A stretch of 64,000 nucleotides of DNA from Chlorobaculum sp. MV4-Y (GTDB taxonomy: Bacteria > Bacteroidota > Chlorobiia > Chlorobiales > Chlorobiaceae). The position numbers and the translations under genes were made by a program. Below the pieces are notes generated by a model, which was not told the origin of the DNA, did no database searches, and saw only the letters and a list, made by a program, of their open reading frames with translations. Below, piece after piece: positions 9,170-19,779 of the stretch. Location: assembly GCF_025244685.1 (NCBI RefSeq), contig NZ_CP104202.1, forward strand, positions 2,079,501 to 2,143,500. Direction: 5' to 3'. Every line of letters begins with the position of its first letter. Positions within the stretch are counted from its first letter, which is position 1.

Positions 9170-11035
9170 TCAGTGCTCGGCGGTATAGCGCTCGGGGGCC
9201 AGCTCCCAGTGCTCGGGAGACATCCAGAGCGTCGAAAGCAACAGCTCCCGGATGTGCGTGAACTCTTTCGGAAGCCTGTCGTAAAGCTTTTCAAGCAGCT
9301 CTTCGTGCGAAAAAAGCTCCTGCTTCCAAGCTTCGCGATCCACCGACATGAGCTTTGAAAATTTGTCTCTTGTGAATCCGTCCAGACCCCGCCAGTCGAG
9401 CGATTCATATCTCGGCATCCAGCCGAGCGGGCTTTCCACTGCGCCGGAACGTCCGTGCACGCGCCCCATCATCCACTTGAGCACACGCATGTTGTCGCTG
9501 AATCCGGGCCAGAGAAACTTGCCGTTCTCGTCCTTGCGGAACCAGTTCACGATGAAAATCCTCGGCGGATCGGAGAGCGTTCGCCCGACATGGAGCCAAT
9601 GGTTGAAGTAGTCACCCATGTGGTAGCCGCAGAAGGGCAGCATGGCGAAAGGGTCGCGGCGCACGTCGCCCACCTTGCCCGCTGCGGCGGCGGTCTTCTC
9701 CGAGCCCATCGTCGCAGCCATGTAAACGCCGTAATACCAGTTTGAGGACTGATAGACCAGGGGGATGGTGTCACCCCGGCGTCCGCCGAAAATGAAGGCC
9801 GAAATCGGCACACCTTCCGGATTTTCCCATTCGGGGTCGATCACCGGGCACTGGCTGGCAGGAGCGGTGAAGCGGGCGTTCGGATGCGCCGCCGATCTGC
9901 CGCAGTCGGGAACCCAGGGTTTGCCCTGCCAGTCGAAGAGAAAGTCTGGCGGCGTATCGGTCATGCCCTCCCACCAGACATCGCCGTCATTGGTCAACGC
10001 CACGTTGGTGAAAATGCAGTTGGCGTGCAGCGTGGCCATTGCGTTCGGATTGCTTTTGTCCGAGGTGCCCGGAGCCACGCCAAAAAAGCCGTACTCCGGA
10101 TTGATGGCGTGGAGGCGCCCATCCTTGCCCTGCTTGATCCAGGCGATGTCGTCGCCGACGGTGGTGATCTTCCACCCCTCCATTTCGCCCGGCGGAATGA
10201 TCATCGCGAAGTTGGTCTTGCCGCAGGCGCTGGGGAATGCCGCCGCCACATAATCTTTTTCACCCTCCGGCGACTCGACGCCGAGAATGAGCATGTGCTC
10301 GGCGAGCCACCCCTCGTCACGCGCCATCGACGAGGCAATGCGCAAGGCGAAGCACTTTTTGCCGAGTAGCGCGTTGCCGCCGTAGCCGCTGCCGAAGGAG
10401 ACGATGGAGCGCTCCTCCGGGAAGTGGACGATGTATTTGGTGTCGTTGCAGGGCCACGGAACATCCTGCTGACCCGGTTCGAGCGGCGCGCCGACCGAGT
10501 GCAGGCAGGGCACGAACTCCGCCTCCTCGCCGAGCAGCTCCAGCACCTGACGGCCCATCCGCGTCATGATCCGCATGTTGGTAACGACGTAGGGCGAGTC
10601 GGTGATTTCCACGCCGATGTGCGCAATGTGCGAGCCGAGCGGCCCCATGCTGAACGGTATAACATACATGGTGCGCCCCTTCATACAGCCTGCGAAGAGC
10701 TTGTTGAGCGTCGTCTTCATCTCCTTTGGCGCAACCCAGTTGTTGGTCGGCCCGGCATCCTGGCGGCGGATGCTGCAAATGAAGGTTCGATCCTCGACCC
10801 TGGCCACATCGCTGGGGTCGGAACGGCAGAGGTAGCTGTTCGGACGCTTCTCTTCCGACAGTTTGATGAAAGTGCCACTTTCGACCATCTCTCCGCACAA
10901 GCGGTTGTACTCCTCTTCCGAACCGTCACACCAGTAAACCGAATCCGGAGTGCACAGTTCAGCGATCTCCCTGACCCACTGGAGAAGTTTCAGGTTCTTT
11001 GCGTAAGACGGAGCGTTGAGTTCTATGGATTGCAT
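9170..11035 (-). CDS. pckG: Phosphoenolpyruvate carboxykinase (GTP)
   Basis: 621 residues from ATG at 11033-11035 ([13 protein letters not shown]), which fits the family start better than the longer frame. Hallmarks of the GTP-type enzyme are the kinase-1a loop with the reactive cysteine ([13 protein letters not shown]), the kinase-2 GDDIAW, and [14 protein letters not shown]. It interconverts oxaloacetate and PEP with GTP. In a green sulfur bacterium it links the reductive TCA cycle to sugar synthesis. It has a private terminator and lies about 1 kb before atpDC, which is read in the opposite direction. Confidence 0.96.
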   Translation of the reverse strand: MQSIELNAPSYAKNLKLLQWVREIAELCTPDSVYWCDGSEEEYNRLCGEMVESGTFIKLSEEKRPNSYLCRSDPSDVARVEDRTFICSIRRQDAGPTNNWVAPKEMKTTLNKLFAGCMKGRTMYVIPFSMGPLGSHIAHIGVEITDSPYVVTNMRIMTRMGRQVLELLGEEAEFVPCLHSVGAPLEPGQQDVPWPCNDTKYIVHFPEERSIVSFGSGYGGNALLGKKCFALRIASSMARDEGWLAEHMLILGVESPEGEKDYVAAAFPSACGKTNFAMIIPPGEMEGWKITTVGDDIAWIKQGKDGRLHAINPEYGFFGVAPGTSDKSNPNAMATLHANCIFTNVALTNDGDVWWEGMTDTPPDFLFDWQGKPWVPDCGRSAAHPNARFTAPASQCPVIDPEWENPEGVPISAFIFGGRRGDTIPLVYQSSNWYYGVYMAATMGSEKTAAAAGKVGDVRRDPFAMLPFCGYHMGDYFNHWLHVGRTLSDPPRIFIVNWFRKDENGKFLWPGFSDNMRVLKWMMGRVHGRSGAVESPLGWMPRYESLDWRGLDGFTRDKFSKLMSVDREAWKQELFSHEELLEKLYDRLPKEFTHIRELLLSTLWMSPEHWELAPERYTAEH

Positions 11036-11082
11036 AATTGACTGATAAGCGATTATTGAGTGATGCAGGGCACAAACAGGAC

Positions 11083-11108
11083 GCCCCGGCAGGCCATTCC
11101 CCCGGGGC
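11083..11108. other. Hairpin between the TlpA-like gene and pckG
   Basis: GCCCCGG at 11083-11089 can pair with CCGGGGC at 11102-11108 around a 12-base loop. Both flanking genes are on the minus strand. No good T-run follows on that strand, so it is either a weak terminator for the thioredoxin gene or part of the pckG leader. Confidence 0.4.
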
Positions 11109-11178
11109 ATCTGAAATCAGGAGTCTTGAACATCTGTGGACATCTTAAGACGTGCAACACAGCGGAATACCTGCGTGA

Positions 11179-11715
11179 TCATTTTTTTACCGCCTTGGCT
11201 TTCAGCGCCGTACTGACGAGCTGCTCGAACGCGGCTTTGCTTCTTGGGCCGACAATCACGCCGGTCAGCTTTCCGGATGCATCCACGACAAAGGTAGTCG
11301 GGATTCCGGTAATACCGCCATCGATGTAACCGTTGAAGGCTCTGATCAGAGCAGGAGTGGCCATCATCACCGGCCAGGTCATGCCGTTGCTTTTCATGAA
11401 GTTCTTCACCGAAGGTTCCTGTTCGTTGACCGCGATACCGACAAAAGTGAAGCCCTTGGACTCCCACGCTTTCTGAACCTGCACCATATCGGGAATTTCA
11501 GACCGGCAGGGCGGACACCAGGTAGCGAAAAAGTTGACGATGTAAGCCGTGCCCTTGAGGGAGGCCGATGAGAAGGGCTTACCATCCACGGTCACGCCTG
11601 AAAATGAAGGAGCCGGTATCGGTGCGGCGTCAGCTTGTCCGGAAAAGGTAAACGATGCGGCGAAAACCATGAGCGCGGCCATAAAGACAGCAAAGGAGGA
11701 GGTGATTCTTTTCAT
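11179..11715 (-). CDS. TlpA-like periplasmic thioredoxin
   Basis: 178 residues from ATG at 11713-11715, chosen because it starts the signal peptide (MKRITSSFAVFMAALMVF, cleaved near GQADA). The mature part is a thioredoxin fold with the active site FFATWCPPCRSEIP and the cis-proline region ITGIPTTFVVDASGK. Such TlpA/ResA-type proteins reduce disulfides outside the cytoplasm, often in cytochrome c maturation or redox defence. No cytochrome-biogenesis genes are adjacent, so the partner is unknown. Confidence 0.88.
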   Translation of the reverse strand: MKRITSSFAVFMAALMVFAASFTFSGQADAAPIPAPSFSGVTVDGKPFSSASLKGTAYIVNFFATWCPPCRSEIPDMVQVQKAWESKGFTFVGIAVNEQEPSVKNFMKSNGMTWPVMMATPALIRAFNGYIDGGITGIPTTFVVDASGKLTGVIVGPRSKAAFEQLVSTALKAKAVKK

Positions 11716-11833
11716 GTCGGTTCTTTTGGTTACGGTAATCCTGAGCGAATTAATGATCATGCACAACAAATAGTTCTGACACAGAATATAGGAATCCTTG
11801 CGTTATGCCTCTTGATACGCCCCTGATATTTCT

Positions 11834-11862
11834 TTGTGTTTTGAGAACAAATAAGCTATATT
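11834..11862 (+). promoter_or_regulatory. Sigma-70-type promoter for tRNA-Thr
   Basis: A -35 box TTGTGT (11834-11839) and a -10 box TATATT (11857-11862) are separated by exactly 17 bases. The tRNA begins 45 bases after the -10 box. The boxes match the consensus at 4/6 and 5/6 positions. Confidence 0.6.
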
Positions 11863-11906
11863 TCTTCTCGAATTTTCTTGCCCGCAGGCAAGAAAAGCCG
11901 TATCAA

Positions 11907-11979
11907 GCCACCTTAGCTCAGTTGGTAGAGCAACTGTTTCGTAAATAGTAGGTCGTGGGTTCAAGTCCCTCAGGTGGCT
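11907..11979 (+). tRNA. tRNA-Thr (anticodon CGU)
   Basis: A 73-base cloverleaf. The acceptor stem is GCCACCT with AGGTGGC and the discriminator base is U. The D-arm contains AGCTCAGTTGGTAGAGC, and the anticodon stem ACTGT/ATAGT closes the loop TTCGTAA with CGT at 11940-11942. The T-loop is GTTCAAG. CCA is not encoded. It reads ACG codons and lies about 130 bases before atpD. Confidence 0.96.
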
Positions 11980-12006
11980 CGCTTATGCCGAGAACCCGAG
12001 CCGGGT

Positions 12007-12043
12007 AACCGGAACAGAGCCTGAAAACCGGAACAGAGCCTGA
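12007..12043 (+). repeat. Tandem 18-base direct repeat
   Basis: AACCGGAACAGAGCCTGA occurs at 12007-12024 and again at 12026-12043, a tandem duplication with a period of 19. It lies between the tRNA and atpD, within the probable atpDC leader. Confidence 0.85.
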
Positions 12044-12080
12044 GTAAAAGAGTCTCGTGATTCCGGCGCCAAACGTTTGA

Positions 12081-13496
<1,416 letters not shown>

Positions 13497-13510
13497 ACCA
13501 ACGGCAAGAC

Positions 13511-13777
13511 ATGGCAAGTTCAGACAAAGCCTTTACACTCGATATCGTCACGCCGCAGAAGCTCTTCTTTTCGGGAGAGATCAACAGCGTCATCGCTCCG
13601 GGCCTGAACGGATTGTTTCAGGTGCTGAAAGGGCACGCACCTCTGCTCGCCGCGCTCAAAAGCGGCAAGGTCAGGATTTCTCTTGCTGACCGCTCCGAGG
13701 ACTCTTTTCAGATTGCCGGCGGATTTTTTGAAGTGAGTGGCAACAAGGCAATTCTGCTGACCGAGGACGTCTCCTGA
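13511..13777 (+). CDS. atpC: F-type ATP synthase epsilon subunit (short form)
   Basis: 88 residues. It contains the N-terminal beta-sandwich domain ([58 protein letters not shown]) and stops there. The two-helix C-terminal domain that inhibits ATP hydrolysis in E. coli (about 139 residues in total) is absent. The short form is also what I know from other green sulfur bacteria. It begins 14 bases after atpD and is followed by a strong terminator. Confidence 0.93.
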   Translation: MASSDKAFTLDIVTPQKLFFSGEINSVIAPGLNGLFQVLKGHAPLLAALKSGKVRISLADRSEDSFQIAGGFFEVSGNKAILLTEDVS

Positions 13778-13802
13778 CTCCCGGAAGCATAAAAAGATTA
13801 AA

Positions 13803-13840
13803 AACATCAGCAGTACCTACCCGTGCTGCTGGTGTTTTTT
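13803..13840 (+). terminator. Rho-independent terminator of atpDC
   Basis: AACATCAGCAG (13803-13813) pairs with CTGCTGGTGTT (13826-13836) with one wobble, and a T6 run ends at 13840. Its position argues that the next gene starts at 13847 and not at the in-frame ATG 13823, which falls inside the hairpin. Confidence 0.88.
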
Positions 13841-13846
13841 GCTTTC

Positions 13847-14794
13847 ATGAAAATTCTGATCCCCAAAGCCCTTCGCAGGGGAGAGGTCATCGGCCTGATC
13901 TCACCATCTTCGACCTGCGCTGAGCCTGAAAAAATCGACCGTGCCGTCACCTACCTTGAGCGCAGCGGCTACAGGGTCAGAACCTCCCGTTATCTGAACC
14001 GTGCGGAGCACGATCCGGCCCACACCGACCAGTACAAGCTGCATGACCTTCACCAGATGTTCGCCGACCGCGACGTCCGGGCCATCTTCTGCCTCCGGGG
14101 CGGAGCCGGAGCCACTCGCTTGCTCGATCGCATCAACTACTCCCTGATTGCGGCCAATCCGAAAATCCTTGTCGGCTATTCCGATATCACGGCACTCTCT
14201 CTGGCCGTGTTCAGAAAAACCGGTCTCGTCAACTTTTCCGGCCCCATGGCCGCTACCGAACTTTTCGCGCCCAGCAGCTACACTGAAGAACATTTCTGGG
14301 GAATGCTGACCGATCCGGGTTACTCGAAGCACCTCACCAATTTCAGCGAACACGCGATCAGTTGCATCAGCCCCGGCGCCGTCACCGGAAGGCTTATTGG
14401 AGGCAACCTGTCGGTGCTCTCCTCGCTGGTTGGCACGCCCTACCTGCCATTGTTCAGCGGGAGCATTCTATTCACTGAAGATGTCAACGAACCGGCCTAC
14501 CGGATAGACCGGATGCTCTCTCACCTCTTCAATGCCGGTCTGGCGCAGAAGTGCCGGGGCCTCATGTTCGGTCAGTTCAGCAAGAGCCCCTCTGACGAAA
14601 ACCGCGATTACCGCTTCGACAAGATTTTCACCTATTACACGAACCGGATGCACGAAGGGGCGCCGGTAATGACCGGCCTCTCCTATGGCCACATCCGGGA
14701 GCTGATGACCCTGCCGATTGGTGCCCGATGCCGTCTGGAAATTTCACCGGAACGATTCGCGTTCGGGGCTGTGGATGCGCCCGTCTCATGCTGA
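13847..14794 (+). CDS. LD-carboxypeptidase, peptidase family S66
   Basis: 315 residues from ATG 13847 (MKILIPKALRRGEV). Family features are LISPSS near the N-terminus, the loop FCLRGGAGATRLLDRINY, the nucleophile serine in ILVGYSDITAL, and the C-terminal histidine segment in SYGHIRELMTLPIGA. S66 enzymes remove the terminal D-alanine from tetrapeptides during cytoplasmic murein recycling. It stands between the atpDC terminator and clpS and is probably transcribed on its own. Confidence 0.9.
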   Translation: MKILIPKALRRGEVIGLISPSSTCAEPEKIDRAVTYLERSGYRVRTSRYLNRAEHDPAHTDQYKLHDLHQMFADRDVRAIFCLRGGAGATRLLDRINYSLIAANPKILVGYSDITALSLAVFRKTGLVNFSGPMAATELFAPSSYTEEHFWGMLTDPGYSKHLTNFSEHAISCISPGAVTGRLIGGNLSVLSSLVGTPYLPLFSGSILFTEDVNEPAYRIDRMLSHLFNAGLAQKCRGLMFGQFSKSPSDENRDYRFDKIFTYYTNRMHEGAPVMTGLSYGHIRELMTLPIGARCRLEISPERFAFGAVDAPVSC

Positions 14795-14867
14795 AGCCGG
14801 GCTTGCTGAAAAGCCTTCTGCACTATAAATTACCGTTTACTTTTCAGACAAACCGATACCCATCATC

Positions 14868-15167
14868 ATGATCCGGTTGACCGCAGGCAACAATTCCGAT
14901 ACCAGAACAGAAGAGCTTGTCGCCGATGTCGATACCCTCGACTCCTGGCGCGTGGTGCTCTTCAACGATGACGATCACACCTTCGACGAGGTGATCTTCC
15001 AGATCATCAAAGCCGTTCGCTGTCCGCGAGCCATTGCCGAAAAGCACACCTGGGAGGTGCACACCAAAGGTCGTTCGATCGTCTATGCCGGTGAAATGTT
15101 CAACTGCATCCGCGTCAGCGCCATCCTCGAAGAGATCGCCCTGAAGACCGAGATTCAGACGGGATGA
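14868..15167 (+). CDS. clpS: ATP-dependent Clp protease adaptor ClpS
   Basis: 99 residues. After a 25-residue flexible N-terminus comes the ClpS core: [20 protein letters not shown] (the N-degron pocket DDD and T), [19 protein letters not shown] and a final helix [14 protein letters not shown]. ClpS hands N-end-rule substrates to a ClpA/ClpC unfoldase. No clpA lies next to it. Confidence 0.92.
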   Translation: MIRLTAGNNSDTRTEELVADVDTLDSWRVVLFNDDDHTFDEVIFQIIKAVRCPRAIAEKHTWEVHTKGRSIVYAGEMFNCIRVSAILEEIALKTEIQTG

Positions 15168-15340
15168 CGCTCTCGTGACGCGCCCGTGTCTTGGACTGAG
15201 GAGTCACACCTCTCCGCTTTTTTCAAACCCCATCCCCTGTTTATCATCCAGTTCGGCACCGCTATCCAGCCCATTGCTGACCTACGTTCACGAAGAACCT
15301 CGCAATGTTACTGCTCTTCATCGCCATGCTGGCCCGCAGA

Positions 15341-15366
15341 AAACGCCCCGAGTAATTCGGGGCGTT
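15341..15366 (-). terminator. Terminator of the dsr cluster
   Basis: A perfect 10-bp stem, AACGCCCCGA (15342-15351) with TCGGGGCGTT (15357-15366), closes a five-base loop. On the minus strand it runs into TTTTC. It lies about 60 bases after the dsrW stop. The bases between it and clpS hold no credible gene. Confidence 0.88.
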
Positions 15367-15423
15367 AACGGCCTGATTGACGCAAAGAGAGATAATGAGG
15401 CAATAGCTGCACCTTGACGAAAG

Positions 15424-16809
15424 CTATCTTCCGAACTGCTGCCTTACCTCTTCCGCAGTGCGTTCGTCTGCGGGGGTAATCAGGATTCCAGGCGGAACCG
15501 TTTCGTACATCTCCCTGAATTTTTTCACGCAATCTGCCGAGGCAAAGTAGATTTCATCGATGAATTCAAGGTCGATCTTCTCGACATGATCCTGCGCACC
15601 GTGCACGTAAACGGCGAGCGGCGTCACCTCGTTGCCGCCTTCGCGAAGCTGCGCGGCCGCCAGCTCATCAACATGCTCCGCGCCCGGCAGGAGAATGCGC
15701 TGGCCCGTCAGCCCCTGATCGCGCAGCATCTCGCCGATACTGGTCGGCGTTTCCGCTTCGAGTCGGCAATCGGCAATGATGCCGTGTTCCTGAAGCTCCG
15801 TGGCCGCCGAGCGGTTCGAGGCGCAGATGGTCAAATGCGCCAGATGGCGGACGTCGCGGCCATGCTCGAAGAGATATTTGAAAAAGTAGCGCACGGCGAA
15901 GCGGTTCTGGAAGAAGAGCACCGAGAACTGGTCGATCCCCTCGATGCTGGCTTTCACCGCGCCGAGGTCAGCGCCCGCCACCTGCTGGCATGGAAAGGGC
16001 ACGGTGATGTAGTCGGCTGGCGTATATTTTTTCGGTGCGTCGCCGGTCATGAGCACCTTCTTCTTGCGCGAATACCAGTTCTGCTCGATGAACTGGCTGA
16101 TGTTGTCGCCGATGATGAGCAGCGCCGGAGAGTAAACCGCCCGCTCGCGCTTGCGGAACTCGTCGAGCGTGCCGGTGAAAATCTTCTGGTTGTAGCGCGT
16201 GGCGTTCTGCACCACGGCCACCATCGTACTGCCACTCCGCCCCTTGGCCGCCACCGCGTCGAGCACGTCATGCACCGACGAGGCGACCATGTAATAAACA
16301 ATCGTGTCGGTATCGGGCGCCTGAATCTGGCTGATCGGGTGGCCGGTGCAGAAGGCCACCGATGAGGAGACCTTGCGCATGGTCAGCGGAATCTCGGTGT
16401 AGGCGCTCGCGCCGTGCGCCGCCGTAATGCCGGGAATGATCTCGTAATCGATACCATGCTGGCGCAGCGTGTCGATCTCCTCGCCACCCCGCCCGAAGAT
16501 GAACGGGTCGCCGCCCTTCAGTCGCACGACCGTGCGGCCTAAAAGCGCGTGACGCACAATCTCCTGATTGATCTCCTCCTGCTCGAAATGGTGGCTGTCT
16601 TTGCGCTTGCCGGTGTAGATCTTCTCGGCCTTGTAGGGTTCGAGCATCTGGGGAAGCACCAGGTCGTCGAAGAGGATCACGTCCGCCTCGCGCAGCGCCC
16701 GGTCAGCCTTGAGCGTGAGCAGCTCCGGATCGCCCGGCCCCGCGCCCGCGATATAGACATAGCCTCTCTTTGCCGCGGCCTGCGGCTCTGTATGGATTGA
16801 ATCGGTCAT
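15424..16809 (-). CDS. dsrW: DsrW: uroporphyrinogen-III C-methyltransferase fused to uroporphyrinogen-III synthase-like domain
   Basis: 461 residues in two parts. Residues about 15-255 are an SAM-dependent uroporphyrinogen-III methyltransferase ([50 protein letters not shown]). Residues about 260-460 resemble HemD ([39 protein letters not shown]). The first makes precorrin-2, the precursor of the siroheme in DsrAB; whether the second is active cannot be told. It is the last gene of the dsr cluster, 21 bases after dsrV and just before the terminator. Confidence 0.92.
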   Translation of the reverse strand: MTDSIHTEPQAAAKRGYVYIAGAGPGDPELLTLKADRALREADVILFDDLVLPQMLEPYKAEKIYTGKRKDSHHFEQEEINQEIVRHALLGRTVVRLKGGDPFIFGRGGEEIDTLRQHGIDYEIIPGITAAHGASAYTEIPLTMRKVSSSVAFCTGHPISQIQAPDTDTIVYYMVASSVHDVLDAVAAKGRSGSTMVAVVQNATRYNQKIFTGTLDEFRKRERAVYSPALLIIGDNISQFIEQNWYSRKKKVLMTGDAPKKYTPADYITVPFPCQQVAGADLGAVKASIEGIDQFSVLFFQNRFAVRYFFKYLFEHGRDVRHLAHLTICASNRSAATELQEHGIIADCRLEAETPTSIGEMLRDQGLTGQRILLPGAEHVDELAAAQLREGGNEVTPLAVYVHGAQDHVEKIDLEFIDEIYFASADCVKKFREMYETVPPGILITPADERTAEEVRQQFGR

Positions 16810-16830
16810 AGCGGATACTTCCTTGCGAAA

Positions 16831-17293
16831 TTACTGATTGTCTTCCGGCCAGGTTTCGTTGACGAACTCGCGAAGCCGGTTGCGCCACTCCACGGACTTT
16901 TTGACGTTCTGGCCGTTCGAGGAGACGGCGACGCTCATCTCGCCTTTTTTTGATGATGGCCGGGGAGATAAAGCCGGATAGTTCCCGGTTATCCACCACG
17001 TTCACCAAGATGCCCCGCGCCTCAGCGTCATCCCGCACACGGCGGTTGACCGCCTCGACGTTCGTGCTGGCATAGACCAGAAACGCGCCATCGAGATCGG
17101 AGGAGTCGTACTCTTTATAGATTTCCGTAAACCCCTTGCCCTTGAGTTCGTCGATGATCTCCGGAGAGACGATGGTGATGTCCCGGGTATACTTCTCGAT
17201 GGTCTGAATCTTGTGCTGGGCAATTTTGCCGCCGCCCACGAACAGAATCTTCTTGTTGTCTACCCGGATGTTGAGCGGCAGAAACACTTTCAT
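16831..17293 (-). pseudogene. dsrV: DsrV: precorrin-2 dehydrogenase/siroheme synthase domain, frameshifted in an A7 run
   Basis: The frame from 17293 (MKVFLPLNIRVDNKKILFV) has the NAD-binding GGGKIAQHKI and the [21 protein letters not shown] motif, which is typical of CysG/Met8p N-domains. After the lysines the minus strand has seven A's (plus-strand T's 16945-16951). One A fewer restores [20 protein letters not shown] and a natural stop (TAA, 16831-16833), 21 bases before dsrW. As written the ribosome instead runs into dsrW out of frame. The restored protein, about 153 residues, is shorter than the roughly 215 of full precorrin-2 dehydrogenase/ferrochelatases. Sequencing error, real mutation and transcript slippage are all possible. 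Confidence 0.85.
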
Positions 17294-17321
17294 AGATGCG
17301 TCCATTTTGACCATAAACAAC

Positions 17322-17356
17322 GGCCCCGGCGCAGGTTCAGTTCCCGCGCCGGGGCC
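17322..17356 (-). other. GC-rich hairpin between dsrP and dsrV
   Basis: GGCCCCGGCGC (17322-17332) pairs perfectly with GCGCCGGGGCC (17346-17356) around a 13-base loop. On the minus strand it is followed by a partly T-rich GTTGTTTATG. It could terminate part of the transcripts before dsrVW or protect the upstream message from decay. Confidence 0.65.
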
Positions 17357-17413
17357 AGTGAAGAGATACGGTGGCGTCCGTTTTACAACGACTTCACGCC
17401 GGATACAGCAGGC

Positions 17414-18565
17414 TCACTCCTGCGTCTTGACAGCGATGGCGGTCTTGAGCAGCATGGTCAGGACAAGCAGGCCGATGGCCCAGATGCCGAGCGTGACCGA
17501 AATTTCAGTGGCGGTCGGCATGTAGTCCACAATCGCTTCGAGCGGCGTCGGTACGAATCCGCCGAAGACGAGACCCATGCCCTTGTCGATCCAGATGGAG
17601 ACCACCAGACCGATGCAGGCCGCGATGAGCGCGCCGTTCTTGCGGCGAAGCGGCGGCGAAAGCAGCATGCCCACCGAGATGATGCCGGTGATCAGCGAGA
17701 ACCACATCCAGGGCACGAGCGGCGCGTGGCCTTCGAGTCCAAAGAAAAGGTACTGCAAGCTGTGCTTGTGCGCAGGAATGTTGCTGTAGAAGGCCGTGAA
17801 GAACTCGGTGCCGAGAAAGAAAAGGTTAGCCAGCCCGGCGTAGGAGCTGAGCACGGCGAGCTTCAGGCGCGCCTCCTGACCGGCGTCGAACTTGGCGACC
17901 TTTTTGAGGATGAAAGTGAGCAGAATCAGAATGGCCGTACCGGCGGCGAAGGCCGAGGCGAGAAAGCGGGGCGCGAGCACTGCAGTGAGCCAGAGATGGC
18001 GACCCGGCAGACCGGCGAAGAGAAAGGCCGTGACGGTGTGGATGCTGAAGGCCCACGGAATCGAGATGTAGATCAATGCCTTCACCCACGGCGCGGGAGC
18101 CACGCCCTTGCGTTCAGCGCCGAGCACCGCCCAGCCGCTGATGAGGTTCAGGAAGAGGTAGCCGTTGAGCACCATCACGTCCCAGAACACCATCGAGTGG
18201 GGAGAGGGATAGAGCAGCACATTGAGCACGCGGTCGGGGCGGCCCATGTCGGCGAGGATGAACAACATGCACATGAGCGCTGCCGAAACGGCGAGGAACT
18301 CGCCGACGATGACGATTTTGGAAAATGCCTTCTGGTTGTGCAGGTAGTAAGGCAGCACCAGCATCACCGCCGAGGCGGCCACACCGACCAGAAAGGTGAA
18401 CTGGGCGATATAGACGCCCCAGCTTATGTCACGGCCCATGCCGGTGACGCCGAGACCGATGGTCATCTGGCGGGCGTACGCCGACACTCCAAGCCCGATG
18501 ACAACGAGCAGGATGGCTACCCATGTCCAGTAGCCGCGGCCTCCTTTGAGCGCTTTCTCGATCAT
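17414..18565 (-). CDS. dsrP: DsrP, NrfD-type integral membrane subunit
   Basis: 383 residues with about ten hydrophobic segments, starting [21 protein letters not shown]. The pattern matches the NrfD/PsrC family: a long membrane protein with no heme or Cys motifs, partner of a ferredoxin-like DsrO. It forms part of the DsrMKJOP transmembrane complex, which exchanges electrons between the quinone pool, the periplasm and the cytoplasmic DsrC cycle. It starts 9 bases after dsrO. Confidence 0.94.
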   Translation of the reverse strand: MIEKALKGGRGYWTWVAILLVVIGLGVSAYARQMTIGLGVTGMGRDISWGVYIAQFTFLVGVAASAVMLVLPYYLHNQKAFSKIVIVGEFLAVSAALMCMLFILADMGRPDRVLNVLLYPSPHSMVFWDVMVLNGYLFLNLISGWAVLGAERKGVAPAPWVKALIYISIPWAFSIHTVTAFLFAGLPGRHLWLTAVLAPRFLASAFAAGTAILILLTFILKKVAKFDAGQEARLKLAVLSSYAGLANLFFLGTEFFTAFYSNIPAHKHSLQYLFFGLEGHAPLVPWMWFSLITGIISVGMLLSPPLRRKNGALIAACIGLVVSIWIDKGMGLVFGGFVPTPLEAIVDYMPTATEISVTLGIWAIGLLVLTMLLKTAIAVKTQE

Positions 18566-18574
18566 GGCTTATGG

Positions 18575-19351
18575 TTAGATGATGTAAAAGACTGACGGCA
18601 GCGTGCCGAGTTCCGGCTTGCGCTGCATGGTTTCGTTTGCGGCGAGCAGCTCGCGAATCTCCGAATCGGGCTTGTTCAGGTCGCCGAAGATGAGCGCCTT
18701 TTCGGGACACGAATCGACGCAGGCCGGAAGCTCGTTCTTGACGAGCCGCTCCGAGCAGAAGTTGCACTTCTCGACAACGCCGCGCATTCGCGTCGGATAG
18801 GTGTTGCTCAGCTCCTTGATATTCGGACGCGGATCCAGCCAGTTGAAGCTGCGCGATCCGTACGGACAGGCGGCCATGCAGAAGCGGCAGCCGATGCAGC
18901 GATGGTAGTCGATCGACACAATGCCGTCCCAGCGCTTGAAGGTCGCTTCGGTCGGGCACGCCTTGGTGCAGGGCGGCTCGGAGCAGTGGTTGCAGAGCGT
19001 CAGTACCTTGCGCTCCAGCACGTCGGGATTCTGAAACTGCTTGCTGGCGGATGGGAAAGCATTTTCATAGCCGCTCTTCCATATCCACTTGACCTCGTTC
19101 TTCGTATGGCCGAAATCCGGCACGTTGTGGTCATGGTGGCACCGGACGATGCACTCGGTGCAGTTGCCGAGACACTTGCGTGTATCGACCAGCATTCCCC
19201 AGCGAACCTTGCCCGGCACGGGCTTGTCGGTAAAATTCGACATATCGGTCTGTTCGAGCGCGAACGCCGGGAACAGACCCGCGGCGGCGCCAAGGCCGGC
19301 AAGAGCGCCAAGCCCTGCCTTCTTCAGAAATTCTCTGCGATTTTGACTCAT
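18575..19351 (-). CDS. dsrO: DsrO, periplasmic iron-sulfur protein with Tat signal
   Basis: 258 residues from ATG 19349-19351, which overlaps the dsrJ stop (ATGA). A Tat signal ([20 protein letters not shown]) leads to a ferredoxin-type protein with four Cys clusters: [53 protein letters not shown] and [21 protein letters not shown]. The last two resemble NrfC/PsrB-type clusters. It passes electrons between DsrJ and DsrP on the periplasmic face. Confidence 0.94.
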   Translation of the reverse strand: MSQNRREFLKKAGLGALAGLGAAAGLFPAFALEQTDMSNFTDKPVPGKVRWGMLVDTRKCLGNCTECIVRCHHDHNVPDFGHTKNEVKWIWKSGYENAFPSASKQFQNPDVLERKVLTLCNHCSEPPCTKACPTEATFKRWDGIVSIDYHRCIGCRFCMAACPYGSRSFNWLDPRPNIKELSNTYPTRMRGVVEKCNFCSERLVKNELPACVDSCPEKALIFGDLNKPDSEIRELLAANETMQRKPELGTLPSVFYII

Positions 19352-19779
19352 TGCGGCACCTCCATCGGCGACAAGTGACAGTTCCAGCATGTCGGCTTGA
19401 CATTGGCATACTCGTGACACATAAAACAGAACATTGGATTTGAACCGTGGCATCCGAGACAAGTGTTGAGACTTTTGTCGAAGTGCTCTCCCTCTGGATT
19501 GACGAAGGTGCGGTTCCCTTCGCGCACCGAGTCATGACGCCACTTGTTGAGAATCTGCATGTGGTGCGCCCGCATGTAGTCGGTCGGCAGGATGCACTTC
19601 GAGCTGTCCACCGGCGCGCCTTTGGCGGGCAGCGCTACGGCAGGCGAGGCGGCATCGGCGGCGATTGCCGGATGCGAGCCGTGATGACTGGCCTGGATGA
19701 AGAACCATGCCGCCACGAAGACGGTCAAACCTGCGGCGAGGGCGACCAGAAACTGACTGAACTTATTCATCGTCGTCAT
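19348..19779 (-). CDS. dsrJ: DsrJ, triheme c-type cytochrome
   Basis: 143 residues. An uncleaved N-terminal hydrophobic segment (residues 8-28) anchors it. The C-terminal half carries exactly three CxxCH heme sites: CLGCH, CFMCH and CWNCH. An upstream cysteine ([16 protein letters not shown], about residue 62) fits the unusual His/Cys heme ligand known in DsrJ. It is the periplasmic redox subunit of the DsrMKJOP complex. Its start lies 17 bases inside the end of dsrK. Confidence 0.95.
   Translation of the reverse strand: MTTMNKFSQFLVALAAGLTVFVAAWFFIQASHHGSHPAIAADAASPAVALPAKGAPVDSSKCILPTDYMRAHHMQILNKWRHDSVREGNRTFVNPEGEHFDKSLNTCLGCHGSNPMFCFMCHEYANVKPTCWNCHLSPMEVPQ

Noticed and set aside
11834-11862. 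Promoter considered for atpD itself
   Set aside because: It fits the tRNA start by distance; atpD is 245 bases downstream, so any atpD expression from it would be read-through.
15175-15417. Small plus-strand frames after clpS
   Set aside because: They cross the dsr terminator hairpin and have no gene-like features.
16939-16955. Programmed -1 frameshift at A-AAA-AAG in dsrV
   Set aside because: The restoring frame requires loss of one A (+1), whereas a -1 slip leads into the third frame, which does not continue the protein.
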